Below, in pieces: positions 15,934-24,350 of a stretch of DNA of 50,411 nucleotides. Every line of letters begins with the position of its first letter. Position 1 is the stretch's first letter. Under the pieces are notes generated by a model. That model was not told the origin of the DNA and did not search any database. It worked only from the letters and a program-made list of their open reading frames with translations. Origin of the DNA: Adlercreutzia shanghongiae (lineage in GTDB: Bacteria; Actinomycetota; Coriobacteriia; Coriobacteriales; Eggerthellaceae); assembly GCF_035830635.1 (NCBI RefSeq), contig NZ_JAYMFI010000026.1, forward strand, positions 1 through 50,411, given 5' to 3'. Both the position numbers and the translations under genes were made by a program.

Positions 15934-17448
15934 ATGGCGCAGGAAGCGCTTGGTGTGAGAGCCGACTGCTACGCGGCCGTGGATATCGGGGCCTCGTCGG
16001 GGCGCGTGGTCGTGGGCTATGTGGAGGACGGCCGCATCCGACTTGAGGAGGTGCACCGGTTCGACAACCGTCAGGTGCGCCGGGGCGGCCACGACTGCTG
16101 GGACTTGGAGCTGCTTTCCAGCGAGCTCGTGCGCGGATTGGCCCGCTGCAGGGACGAGGGCTTTGCGCCCAAGTCGGTGGGCATCGATACCTGGGGCGTC
16201 GATTTCGTGCTGCTCGATGCCGAGGACAACCTGGTGGGCGATGCGGTGGCCTATCGCGATGCGCGCACGGGCGGCATGTACGAGGTGGCCGACGCCATCA
16301 TGGCTCCCGAGGAGCTGTACCGCCGCACTGGCATTCAGCGCCAGCCCTTCAATACAATCTATCAGCTCCTGGCCCTGCAGCGGGAAAACCCCGAGCAGCT
16401 GGAGACAGCCGATGCGTTCCTGATGATTCCCGACTACCTGAACTTCCTGCTCACAGGCGTGAAGGCTGTGGAATACACCAACGCGTCCACCACGGGGCTG
16501 TTGAACGCGGAAACCGGCGCCTGGGACGAGACGGTGATGGAAGCCTTCGGCATCCCGCGGCGGCTGTTCCCGAACGTGACCCACGCCGGCGCGTGCCTGG
16601 GTCCCGTGCGGCCCGAGGTGGCCCAGGCCATCGGGTATGACACCCGCGTGGTGTTGCCGGCCACCCACGACACCGGCAGTGCATATCTGGCCGTGCCCGC
16701 GTGCGAGCCGCCGGCGGTGTTCCTGTCGTCGGGCACATGGAGCCTGCTGGGCGTCGAGAACCGCAGCCCCATCTGCGCGGAAGGCGCCTTCCGCGCGAAC
16801 TTCACCAATGAGGGCGGCTACCATTTCCGCTATCGCTTCCTGAAGAACATCATGGGCTTGTGGATGATCCAGTCCATCCGCCGCGAGTTGAACGGCATCA
16901 CCTACGTGGTGGACGAGAAGGCCATCCGCAAGGGGCGCCTGCACCAGTACATGCGTGTGGAGGGCCTGGGGCATGAGATCGATTTTCCTGATCTCATCAA
17001 GGCTGCCGACGAGGCCGAGGCCGCCGGGGTGGTGGCGTCCATCGTGAACGTGAACGACGACCGATTCCTGGCGCCTGACTCCATGATCGAGGAGATCTGC
17101 GCGGCGTGCGAGGAGTCGGGCCAGCCGGTGCCCGAGACGCTGGGCGAGCTCATGCTCTGCGTGTACGAGAGCCTGGCGCGCTGCTATCGCGACGCCGTCG
17201 AGGGGCTCACGGCGCTCGCGGGCCACGGCTACGCCTCCGTCAACATCGTGGGCGGCGGCTGCCGTGACGACCACCTGAACCGCCGCACCGCCGAGTTGTG
17301 CGGGCTGCCGGTGTACGCCGGTCCCGTGGAGGGCACGGCGCTGGGCAACCTGGCGGTGCAGATGCTCGCCGACGGCGTGTTTCCGCATTTAAGAGCCGTG
17401 CGCGCCGCCATTGCGGAATCCTTCGACGTGCAGAAGGTGGAGCCGTGA
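15934..17448 (+). CDS. rhaB: Rhamnulokinase
   Basis: 504 residues. It phosphorylates L-rhamnulose at O-1 with ATP, the second step of rhamnose use. FGGY-kinase marks are DIGASSGRVVVG at the N-terminus (phosphate-binding loop), GIDTWGVDFVLLD, the sugar-site TTGLLNAETGAWDE segment, PATHDTGSAYLAVP, SSGTWSLLGVE, and VNIVGGGCRDDHLNRRTAELCGLPV near the C-terminus. The W-G-V-D and D-T-G-S-A elements are typical of RhaB rather than glycerol or xylulose kinases. It heads the operon followed by rhaA, rhaD and an MFS transporter. Length is normal (about 480-505). Confidence 0.93.
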   Translation: MAQEALGVRADCYAAVDIGASSGRVVVGYVEDGRIRLEEVHRFDNRQVRRGGHDCWDLELLSSELVRGLARCRDEGFAPKSVGIDTWGVDFVLLDAEDNLVGDAVAYRDARTGGMYEVADAIMAPEELYRRTGIQRQPFNTIYQLLALQRENPEQLETADAFLMIPDYLNFLLTGVKAVEYTNASTTGLLNAETGAWDETVMEAFGIPRRLFPNVTHAGACLGPVRPEVAQAIGYDTRVVLPATHDTGSAYLAVPACEPPAVFLSSGTWSLLGVENRSPICAEGAFRANFTNEGGYHFRYRFLKNIMGLWMIQSIRRELNGITYVVDEKAIRKGRLHQYMRVEGLGHEIDFPDLIKAADEAEAAGVVASIVNVNDDRFLAPDSMIEEICAACEESGQPVPETLGELMLCVYESLARCYRDAVEGLTALAGHGYASVNIVGGGCRDDHLNRRTAELCGLPVYAGPVEGTALGNLAVQMLADGVFPHLRAVRAAIAESFDVQKVEP

Positions 17449-17521
17449 TGCGATTCCCTGCATCCGACATGCTCGCGCGTGGCGGCTTGCGCTTGATCGG
17501 TGACAGAAAGTGATGTTGAAA

Positions 17522-17640
17522 TGCAGAAAAGTCGAGATATATAGACAAAGGAGGACGCGAAAGAATGCGGAAAAGCCTATATAAGTCGAGAAATATGCAG
17601 GAACGTTCAACGAGTGTCTATATATCTCGACTTTTCTGCA
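17522..17640. repeat. 26-bp perfect inverted-repeat element between rhaB and rhaA
   Basis: Arms 17522-17547 and 17615-17640 are exact reverse complements (26 bp each), beginning TGCAGAAAAGTCGAG. The 67-base interior carries a further CTATATAAGTCGAG and an ATGCAG, i.e. degenerate copies of the same core about 54 bp after the first. The flanking GTTGAA (17515-17520) and GTTCAAC (17604-17610) are also partly complementary. The element lies in the 283-bp rhaB-rhaA gap, which otherwise holds no gene. It shares the TGCAGAAAA terminus with the array at 21742-21966. Confidence 0.85.
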
Positions 17641-17731
17641 CGAACGAGTAGTTTCTTGGCACGGCAACCGAATTAATGGATCCAGCCCGACAGAACGAAC
17701 CAAGCAACGGAAGCAACAGAAAGGAAGCCTG

Positions 17732-18985
17732 ATGACTACTATGTACGATTTGGCCCGCGAGGAGTACGCCGCCCTCGGTATCGACACCGAGGCTGTCATG
17801 GAAAAGCTGGCCGCCAAGCCGATTTCCGTGCACTGCTGGCAGGGCGATGATGTGCTCGGCTTCGACCAGGAGGGCGGCCTGTCCGGTGGCATTCAGGCCA
17901 CCGGCGATTACCCGGGTCGCGCCCGCACCTTCGAGGAGCTCACCGCCGACTTCGAGGCCGCCATGGCGCTCGTGCCCGGTGCCAAGCGCATCAACCTGCA
18001 CGCCTCTTATGCCGTATTTACCGACGAGAACCCTTGGGTCGACCGCGACGCGCTGGAGTACAAGCACTTCGAGCCCTGGGTGATATGGGCGCGTGAGCAC
18101 GGCTTCGGCATCGACTTCAATCCCACCATCTTCGGTCATCCCATGATGAACAACGAGCTGTCGCTGTCCTCGCCCGATAAGGCCACGCGCGACTTCTGGA
18201 TCCGCCACTGCAAGGCCTGCCGCAAGATCTCCCAGCAGATTGCCGAGGCGCTCGACGACCAGACGTTGTGCAACATCTGGATTCCCGACGGCTTGAAGGA
18301 CGTGCCCGCCGACCGTTTTGGCCTGCGCGAGCGTCTGCGCGACTCGCTCGACGAGATTTATGCCGAGAAGTACGACCGCGTCATCGACTGCTGCGAGTCG
18401 AAGGTGTTCGGCATCGGCCTTGAGTCCATGACCGTGGGCTCCAACGAGTTCTACCTGGCCTATGCCGCCACGCACCCGGGGGTGTACGACCTGCTGGATC
18501 TGGGCCATTTCCATCCGACGGAGAACGTGGCCGACAAGCTTTCGGCGCTGCTGCTGTTCTTCGACAAAGTGCCGCTGCACGTGACCCGTCCCGTGCGCTG
18601 GGACTCCGACCATGTGATTCTGTTTGATGACCCCACCAAGGAGATGGCCATGGAAATCGCCCATGCCCCCGGCGCTTGGGAGAAGGTCATCATCGGCCTG
18701 GACTTCTTCGACGCCTCCATCAACCGCGTGGGTGCCTGGGCCACGGGCACGCGCGCCATGGAGAAGAGCCTGCTGTACGCGCTGCTGCAGCCGGCCGCCC
18801 GCCTGAAGGAGCTGCAGGACACCTACCAGTTCACCGAGAAGATGATTCTCGGCGAGCAGGCGAAGTCGATGCCCTTCGGCGCCGTGTGGGACGAGTACTG
18901 CCGCCGCCAGGGTTGCCCGCTCGACGGTGGCCTTTTCGCCGAAGTAGCCGCCTACGAAGCCAAGGTGCTGCCCCAGCGCCAGTAG
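17732..18985 (+). CDS. rhaA: L-rhamnose isomerase
   Basis: 417 residues, the family's usual length. It interconverts L-rhamnose and L-rhamnulose with Mn2+ or Zn2+ in a TIM barrel. Family blocks are ISVHCWQGDDVLGF (residues about 30-43), the GIQATGDYPGRART loop, the NLHASYA strand, DFNPTIFGHP with the metal-site region, WIPDGLKD, and the conserved tail VIIGLDFFDASINR with ATGTRAMEKSLLYALL. It is the second gene of the rhamnose operon. No truncation or frameshift is seen. Confidence 0.95.
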   Translation: MTTMYDLAREEYAALGIDTEAVMEKLAAKPISVHCWQGDDVLGFDQEGGLSGGIQATGDYPGRARTFEELTADFEAAMALVPGAKRINLHASYAVFTDENPWVDRDALEYKHFEPWVIWAREHGFGIDFNPTIFGHPMMNNELSLSSPDKATRDFWIRHCKACRKISQQIAEALDDQTLCNIWIPDGLKDVPADRFGLRERLRDSLDEIYAEKYDRVIDCCESKVFGIGLESMTVGSNEFYLAYAATHPGVYDLLDLGHFHPTENVADKLSALLLFFDKVPLHVTRPVRWDSDHVILFDDPTKEMAMEIAHAPGAWEKVIIGLDFFDASINRVGAWATGTRAMEKSLLYALLQPAARLKELQDTYQFTEKMILGEQAKSMPFGAVWDEYCRRQGCPLDGGLFAEVAAYEAKVLPQRQ

Positions 18986-19023
18986 GGCTTTGTCCGGCGG
19001 GGGCCAGGAGGCATACCTCCATG

Positions 19024-19223
19024 CTCAGACAGTCCTCGCTCGGCGGAACAGTCCACTGGACTGTTCCGTTCGCTGCGGAACTGCGCGTGGAGGCACACCT
19101 CCTGTCCCCCGCCTGCTCAACCATGGTTGAGTGAAGCGGAAACGGCGGGTGCCTTGACCGAGCGAGTTCCGCAGCGACTGAAACAGCCCAGTGGGCTGTT
19201 TCACAAAGCGAGGACTGTCTGAG
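19024..19223. repeat. Nested multi-stem palindromic element between rhaA and rhaD
   Basis: The 200-bp interval folds into a branched, cloverleaf-like set of perfect stems. The outer stem is CTCAGACAGTCCTCGCT (19024-19040) with its complement at 19207-19223 (17 bp). Inside are hairpin A 19044-19068 (CGGAACAGTCC arms), stem B 19070-19081 with 19166-19177 (12 bp) enclosing small hairpin GGAGG/CCTCC (19089-19102) and stem C 19108-19113 with 19144-19149, which in turn encloses the palindrome CTCAACCATGGTTGAG (19116-19131); then hairpin D 19180-19202 (GAAACAGCCC arms). No reading frame of note is present. It could be a structured RNA, a processing element or a REP-type mobile repeat. Confidence 0.85.
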
Positions 19224-19280
19224 CGAATCAAGGTACCCGGCGGTTCCGCCCCCGGAGAGTTTCAAACAAGGAGTAAAGAT

Positions 19281-20210
19281 ATGGCATTTTTAGATCAAGC
19301 ACAGGAGATACTCTCGCAGGGCTTCGATACGGCCCGCGGGGCGGTGTCGGGCGTGGCGGTGGAGCAGCTCGGCTTCGTGCGCGGCTTCGTGCGCCTGTGC
19401 GACGACGGCTGGGGCCAGGGCTGGCACGAGCGCAACGGCGGCAACCTCACCTACCGCATGCGCGACGAGGACGTGGCGGCCGCCCGCCCCTTCTTCAATC
19501 CCGAGCCCGGCCCATGGGCGCCCATGGGAGTGCAGGCGGCTGACCTGGGCAGGGCCTTCTTCCTGACCACCGGCTCGGGCCGCTACATGCGCAACGTGGC
19601 GGGCGATCCGGCCCATAACATCGGCATCGTGGAGATCAACCCCGAAGGCGACGCCTGGCGTATCGTATGGGGCCTCACCGACGGCGGCAAGCCCACCTCC
19701 GAGTTCCCGAGCCACTTCATGTGCCATGCCGTGCGCATGCGCGCCACCGATGGCGCGTCGCGGGTGCTCTACCATGCGCATCCCAACAACGTCATTGCCA
19801 TGACCTTCGTGCTGCCCCTGGAATCGCGCACCTTCACCCGGGCGCTGTGGAAGGCCATGACCGAGTGCGTGGTGGTGTTCCCGGCCGGCGTGGGCGTGGT
19901 GCCCTGGATGGTGCCGGGCGGCGCCGACATCGCGCGTGAGACGGCGGCTATGATGGAAACCTTCGACGCCGTCATCTGGGCGCAGCACGGCCTGTTCGCG
20001 GCCGGCCCCGATTTCGACACCACCTTCGGACTCATGCACACCGTGGAGAAGGCCGCCGACATCTACGTGCGCGCCCGCGCCATCAACGGCGGCTCCGACG
20101 AGTTTTTGAACACTATCACCGACGAGGGCCTGCGTGCCATCGGCCGCGAGTTCGGCATCAAGGTGAACGAGGCCATGCTCGGCTTCCCCGTGGCTTTGGA
20201 AAACGATTAG
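19281..20210 (+). CDS. rhaD: Rhamnulose-1-phosphate aldolase
   Basis: 309 residues from ATG 19281 with AAGGAG ahead; an in-frame longer start would run into the palindromic element. It is a class II (Zn2+) aldolase that splits L-rhamnulose 1-phosphate into dihydroxyacetone phosphate and L-lactaldehyde. Marks are HERNGGNLTYR near residue 47, the phosphate-loop TTGSGRYMRNV, the zinc-binding YHAHPNNVIAM (His-x-His), the catalytic Glu region RALWKAMTECVVVFPAGVG, and WAQHGLFAAGPDFD with the third zinc His. The order matches RhaD rather than fuculose-phosphate aldolase. It is slightly longer than E. coli RhaD. Confidence 0.92.
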   Translation: MAFLDQAQEILSQGFDTARGAVSGVAVEQLGFVRGFVRLCDDGWGQGWHERNGGNLTYRMRDEDVAAARPFFNPEPGPWAPMGVQAADLGRAFFLTTGSGRYMRNVAGDPAHNIGIVEINPEGDAWRIVWGLTDGGKPTSEFPSHFMCHAVRMRATDGASRVLYHAHPNNVIAMTFVLPLESRTFTRALWKAMTECVVVFPAGVGVVPWMVPGGADIARETAAMMETFDAVIWAQHGLFAAGPDFDTTFGLMHTVEKAADIYVRARAINGGSDEFLNTITDEGLRAIGREFGIKVNEAMLGFPVALEND

Positions 20211-20277
20211 GCGCGGTTTGCGGGCGGGCTGAAGACCGCCCACGCAGGGCATCAACCAAGAAAGGTAACCAAGGGTT

Positions 20278-21636
20278 ATGGCACTGTCACAAGAGAAAAA
20301 GGGCACCATTGCGGTCTCCCTCACCAACTTCCTCGACTCGGGCTGCATTGTGGCCTCGTCGGTTGCGCTGGCCGCATGGGCCATCGCCTTCAACTTCAGC
20401 AACGTGTGGGTGTCCATCTTGGGCGCCGTGGGCGCGAACGCCTTCGGCGCGGCGGTGGGCGCGCTCATCGGCGGCTTTCTGGCCGACCGCTTCGGGCGCA
20501 AGTTCATCTACACCTACAACCTGCTCGTGTACGCCACCGGCGTGTTCCTCATCATGTGCGCGGTGAACCTGCCCATGCTGTGTGCGGGCATCGTCATCTC
20601 GGGCCTGTCGGTGGGCGCCGGCGTGCCGTCGTCGTGGAGCTACATCTCGGAGATGTCGTCCTCCACAAGCCGCGCCGCCAACATCGGCATCAGCCAGTTC
20701 GCCTGGTCCTGCGGCCCGGCGGTCATCTTCCTCATCGCGCTTTTGTTCTCGTTCGTGTTCCCCACCTTCGGGGCGGACGGCGCGCTTCTGCCCGCGGGCA
20801 CCTACGGGCCCTTCGACGGCCTGTTCGGCATGAGGCTTCTGTTCCTCATCCTGTTCGTGGTAGCGCTCGTGGCGTGGAACTTGCAGCGCAAGCTGGAGGA
20901 GTCGAAGGACTGGACGGAAAAGCAGCAGGCCGGCGCGCCGCGCGACACGTTCGTCCAGATGATGCGCCGTGCGCTTACGAACTCCGTGAACGTGAAGTCC
21001 ATCGTGTTCCTGGTGGCGGTGTACCTGACCTGGAACATCGTGGCCGGCACCATGGGCCAGTTCATGCCCTACATGTACGCGGCGGCCGGGCATTTGGACG
21101 ACACCACCATCTCGCTTCTGCAGGCGGTCATGTGGGTGCTCACGGCGGTGGGCTCGCTCGCCATCTTCTCGAAGTTCGGCGACAAGATTCCGCACCGCAT
21201 TCTTTTCGCGGCCACGGCCGTGATGGCGCTCGCGGCCTGGGTGGTCATGGTGTTCTTCGGCATGCAGCTTAAGGCCGGCGCGGCCGACAGCTGGGGCTGG
21301 CTTCTGTGGGTGTTCGTGGCGCTGTGGGGCATCTCGGCCGGCTTCTCGGCCCAGTGCTTCTACGCGCTGTGGTCCACGGAACTGTTCCCGACGCTGTACC
21401 GCGGCGGCGTGCAAGGCATCATGTTCTTCCTGGTGCGCGGCGTGCTCGGCATCTGGTCGCTCGTGGCGGTGGCGGGCCTTGGCGTGGAAACGCCCGCGGG
21501 CTTCGTGACAGCTGGCATCATCATGTGCGGCTTCCTTTTGGTGTCGCTCGTGGTGGGCGTGGTGTGGTGCCCCAACACCCAGGGCCGCACCCTGGACGAG
21601 ATCACCGAGGAGCGCTACGGCAAGCATATCGACTAG
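20278..21636 (+). CDS. MFS sugar transporter, probable rhamnose uptake
   Basis: 452 residues with 12 predicted membrane helices. The loop between helices 2 and 3 has the MFS motif GGFLADRFGRKFIY, and the loop after helix 6 carries a charged cytoplasmic stretch (QRKLEESKDWTEKQQ). Later segments include YALWSTELFPTLYRGGVQGIMFFLVRG, similar to the PESPR-like region of sugar porters, and the tail NTQGRTLDEITEERYG, typical of the sugar porter subfamily (TLEEI-x-x). It lies 67 bp after rhaD and is the last gene of the operon, so L-rhamnose, or a rhamnose-containing compound, is the likely substrate. It is not the RhaT (DMT) family. Confidence 0.85.
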   Translation: MALSQEKKGTIAVSLTNFLDSGCIVASSVALAAWAIAFNFSNVWVSILGAVGANAFGAAVGALIGGFLADRFGRKFIYTYNLLVYATGVFLIMCAVNLPMLCAGIVISGLSVGAGVPSSWSYISEMSSSTSRAANIGISQFAWSCGPAVIFLIALLFSFVFPTFGADGALLPAGTYGPFDGLFGMRLLFLILFVVALVAWNLQRKLEESKDWTEKQQAGAPRDTFVQMMRRALTNSVNVKSIVFLVAVYLTWNIVAGTMGQFMPYMYAAAGHLDDTTISLLQAVMWVLTAVGSLAIFSKFGDKIPHRILFAATAVMALAAWVVMVFFGMQLKAGAADSWGWLLWVFVALWGISAGFSAQCFYALWSTELFPTLYRGGVQGIMFFLVRGVLGIWSLVAVAGLGVETPAGFVTAGIIMCGFLLVSLVVGVVWCPNTQGRTLDEITEERYGKHID

Positions 21637-21741
21637 CGCTGCGGCAAGCGCATCGATTGGATTTGCGACGCGGCCGGTGGCTCCTTCTTCATCGGCGGCC
21701 CCTGCTCCGGCGGGGGCCGTTTTCATTTTTTTGCCCGATGA

Positions 21742-21966
21742 TGCAGAAAAAAGTGCGATTGTGCGAGTTCGAACGTTCTTTTTCGGGGCTTCGTGCAACA
21801 AAAAGTGCGATTGTGCGAGTTTTGAGTCTTGAAAAACTCGCACACTCGCACTTTTTGTTGCACGAAGCCCCGAAAAAGAACGTTCGAACTCGCACAATCG
21901 CACTTTTTGTTGCACGAAGCCCCGAAAAAGAACGTTCGAACTCGCACAATCGCACTTTTCTCTGCA
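21742..21966. repeat. Inverted array of 52-bp repeat units
   Basis: A 52-bp unit beginning GTGCGATTGTGCGAGTTCGA occurs once forward (21753-21804), then as a partial forward copy (from 21805) that turns into a hairpin with its own partial reverse copy around 21830, then twice in reverse, identically (21852-21903 and 21904-21955). The ends TGCAGAAAA (21742) and TCTCTGCA (21966) mirror each other. The element sits in the 541-bp gap between the MFS gene and glnN; the rest of that gap has no gene apart from operator-like sites near 22102-22154. Function unknown. Confidence 0.9.
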
Positions 21967-22101
21967 AAAAAGCCCGCTCGAGGAGAATGCGGTTCGTGCC
22001 CGGGGCGCCACTTCGGTTATCGACTTCATCTGGAATAGGGTCGCCTCTTTTTCTCGGCCGGAAACCTTCCCGACACAATGCGCCTTTAATTTGGTAAACG
22101 C

Positions 22102-22154
22102 CCGATCATCGGCGGAGGAGCGGCCGCGTCGTGGTATCTTATTCCGATCATCGG
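22102..22154 (+). promoter_or_regulatory. Twin 11-bp palindromes ahead of glnN
   Basis: CCGATCATCGG, an odd-length perfect palindrome, occurs at 22102-22112 and 22144-22154, 42 bp apart (four helical turns), 24 bp before the glutamine synthetase start. A TATCTT box at 22135-22140 lies between them. The pairing suggests cooperative binding of a dimeric regulator of the glnN promoter. Confidence 0.55.
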
Positions 22155-22177
22155 CCCGAGTGAGGAGCGAAGCCGTT

Positions 22178-24268
22178 ATGTCGAAAGTGACCGATATCTA
22201 CGGATCTATGGTGTTCAACGAGCACACGATGCAGGAGCGCCTGCCATCTGCCACCTACAAGCAGCTCATGCGCACCATCAAGGGCGGCGAGCCGCTCGAC
22301 ATCGACGTGGCCAACGTGGTGGCGCACGCCATGAAGGAGTGGGCCATCGAGAAGGGCGCCACGCACTTCACGCACTGGTTCCAGCCGCTGACGGGCATCA
22401 CCTCCGAGAAGCACGACAGCTTCATCGACCCCACGCCCGACGGCCGCGCCATCATGACCTTCTCGGGCAAGGAGCTCATCCAGGGCGAGCCCGACGCCTC
22501 CAGCTTCCCCTCCGGCGGCCTGCGCGCCACCTTCGAGGCCCGCGGCTACACGGCGTGGGACCCCACCTCCTACGCCTTCATCAAGGACGAGGTGCTCTGC
22601 ATTCCCACCGCCTTCTGCAGCTACACCGGCGAGGCGCTGGACAAGAAGACGCCGCTTTTGCGGTCCATGAAGGCCATCGAGCGCCAGGCAAAGCGCGTGC
22701 TGGCCCTGTTCGGCGAGACCGGCGAGCGCGTGACCACCACGCTCGGCGCCGAGCAGGAGTACTTCCTCATCTCCGAGAAGGACTACGAGCAGCGCCTCGA
22801 CCTCATGCTCACCGGCCGCACGCTCTTCGGCTATTCCCCCTGCAAGGGCCAGGAATTGGAAGAGCACTACTTCGGTGCCATCCGCCCGTCGGTGAACGAG
22901 TTCATGAAGGAGCTCGACGACGAGCTGTGGGCGCTCGGCGTGTCGGCCCGCACGAAGCACAACGAGGTGGCCCCGGCCCAGCACGAGCTGGCGCCCATCT
23001 TCGCCGAGACGAACCGCGGCGTGGACGAGAACCTGCTCACCATGGAGAAGATGAAGCTTCTGGCCAGCCACTACGGGCTGGTGTGCCTGCAGCACGAGAA
23101 GCCCTTCGAGTTCATCAACGGCTCGGGCAAGCACAACAACTGGTCCATTTCCGCCGACGGCAAGAACCTGTTCGACCCGGGCGAGAACCCCATGCAGAAC
23201 CTGCGCTTTCTGGTGTTCCTCACCTGCGTGATCGAGGCGGTGGACGAGTACCAGGAGCTTTTGCGCATGTCGGCCGCCAGCGCCGGCAACGATCATCGCC
23301 TGGGCGCCAACGAGGCCCCGCCGGCCATCGTGTCCATGTTCCTCGGCGACGAGCTGGGTGCCATCGTGGACGCGCTCGTGGACGAGCACGACTATTCGTC
23401 GGCCGAGCGCGTGTCCATGGACCTCGGCGTGGACGTGCTGCCCAACTTCATCAAGGACAACACCGACCGCAACCGCACGAGCCCCTTCGCCTTCACCGGC
23501 AACAAGTTCGAGTTCCGCATGCCCGGTTCGGCGCAGAACCTGTCGGATGTGAACATGGTGCTGAACACGGCCATGGCGAAATCGCTCAAGGGCTTCGCCG
23601 ACGCCATGGAGGGGAAGACCGGCGACGACTTCGAGGCGGCCGCCATCGACTACGTGAAGCGCACCCTGCGCGATCACGACCGCATCATCTTCAACGGCGA
23701 CGGCTACGCTCACGAGTGGGAGGAAGAGGCCGCCCGTCGGGGTCTTGCGAACCACCGCACCACGGCCGATGCGCTGCCCTGCCTGGTGGATCAGAAGTCC
23801 ATCGAGCTGTTCGCCGAGTTCGGCGTGCTCACCGAGACCGAGGTGCGCAGCCGCTACGAGGTGAAGCTGGAGAAGTACAACAAGATCATGAACATCGAGT
23901 GCCGGGTGATGAAGCGCCTGGTGCGCCGCGACTACCTGCCGGCCATCAACCGCTACGCGGCCAAGTTGGCCCACGGCATCACGGCCATCAAGGAGGTGCT
24001 GCCTGACGGCGACACCTCGTTCATGGAGGAGAAGCTGCGTCGGCTCGTGTCCGGCGCCGCTGAGATCAACATCCAGCTAGAGAAGCTGAACGAGCTGCAC
24101 CACGCCTCCCGCGAGGTGGTCGACCAGCAGGAGCGCGCGAACATGAACGCGCACGAGATCGTGCCGGTGATGGATGCGCTGCGCGCCGCCGTGGACGAGA
24201 TGGAGATCATCGTCGAGCGCGAGGCGTGGCCCGTGCCCACGTATAACGAGATCCTGTTTTACGCCTAG
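22178..24268 (+). CDS. glnN: Glutamine synthetase type III
   Basis: 696 residues from ATG 22178 (AGGAG upstream); a longer in-frame start at 22091 would run through the operator palindromes. It ligates ammonium to glutamate with ATP. Type III enzymes are about 700-730 residues, far longer than type I, and have a distinct N-terminal domain (VFNEHTMQERLPSATYKQL). Active-site blocks are TTLGAEQEYFLI (metal-binding Glu), RTKHNEVAPAQHELAPIF, FEFINGSGKHNNWSIS (ATP and glutamate), NDHRLGANEAPPAIVS and NRTSPFAFTGNKFEFRMPGS. The C-terminal helical region extends from about residue 560. It is a single-gene unit with its own terminator. Confidence 0.95.
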   Translation: MSKVTDIYGSMVFNEHTMQERLPSATYKQLMRTIKGGEPLDIDVANVVAHAMKEWAIEKGATHFTHWFQPLTGITSEKHDSFIDPTPDGRAIMTFSGKELIQGEPDASSFPSGGLRATFEARGYTAWDPTSYAFIKDEVLCIPTAFCSYTGEALDKKTPLLRSMKAIERQAKRVLALFGETGERVTTTLGAEQEYFLISEKDYEQRLDLMLTGRTLFGYSPCKGQELEEHYFGAIRPSVNEFMKELDDELWALGVSARTKHNEVAPAQHELAPIFAETNRGVDENLLTMEKMKLLASHYGLVCLQHEKPFEFINGSGKHNNWSISADGKNLFDPGENPMQNLRFLVFLTCVIEAVDEYQELLRMSAASAGNDHRLGANEAPPAIVSMFLGDELGAIVDALVDEHDYSSAERVSMDLGVDVLPNFIKDNTDRNRTSPFAFTGNKFEFRMPGSAQNLSDVNMVLNTAMAKSLKGFADAMEGKTGDDFEAAAIDYVKRTLRDHDRIIFNGDGYAHEWEEEAARRGLANHRTTADALPCLVDQKSIELFAEFGVLTETEVRSRYEVKLEKYNKIMNIECRVMKRLVRRDYLPAINRYAAKLAHGITAIKEVLPDGDTSFMEEKLRRLVSGAAEINIQLEKLNELHHASREVVDQQERANMNAHEIVPVMDALRAAVDEMEIIVEREAWPVPTYNEILFYA

Positions 24269-24292
24269 GCGCGGAAGAAACGTTGCAAGCAT

Positions 24293-24322
24293 AAAGCGAG
24301 CCCGCTTCGGCGGGCTCGCTTT
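24293..24322 (+). terminator. Intrinsic terminator after glnN
   Basis: A 13-bp perfect stem AAAGCGAGCCCGC / GCGGGCTCGCTTT (24293-24305 and 24310-24322) with a TTCG loop. It is symmetrical and lies between convergent glnN and the leftward TPR gene, so it may serve both. Confidence 0.88.
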
Positions 24323-24350
24323 GCATCAAAGGGTATATTGAATCGCGAGA

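Noticed and set aside
19024..19223. tRNA or known small RNA gene
   Set aside because: The branched shape suggested it, but there is no T-loop, anticodon arm or CCA-like end, and the closing stem is far too long for tRNA. No tRNA was recognised anywhere in the window.
21742..21966. CRISPR array
   Set aside because: Units are adjacent, in both orientations and identical throughout, without unique spacers, and no cas genes are present.
20287..22029. Leftward open frame of 580 codons opposite the MFS gene and repeat array
   Set aside because: Composition is His/Arg/Glu-rich and repetitive, with no domain, and it overlaps a clear transporter gene and the palindromic array.
22148..23974. Leftward open frame of about 600 codons opposite glnN
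   Set aside because: Antisense to the confidently identified glutamine synthetase; no domain.
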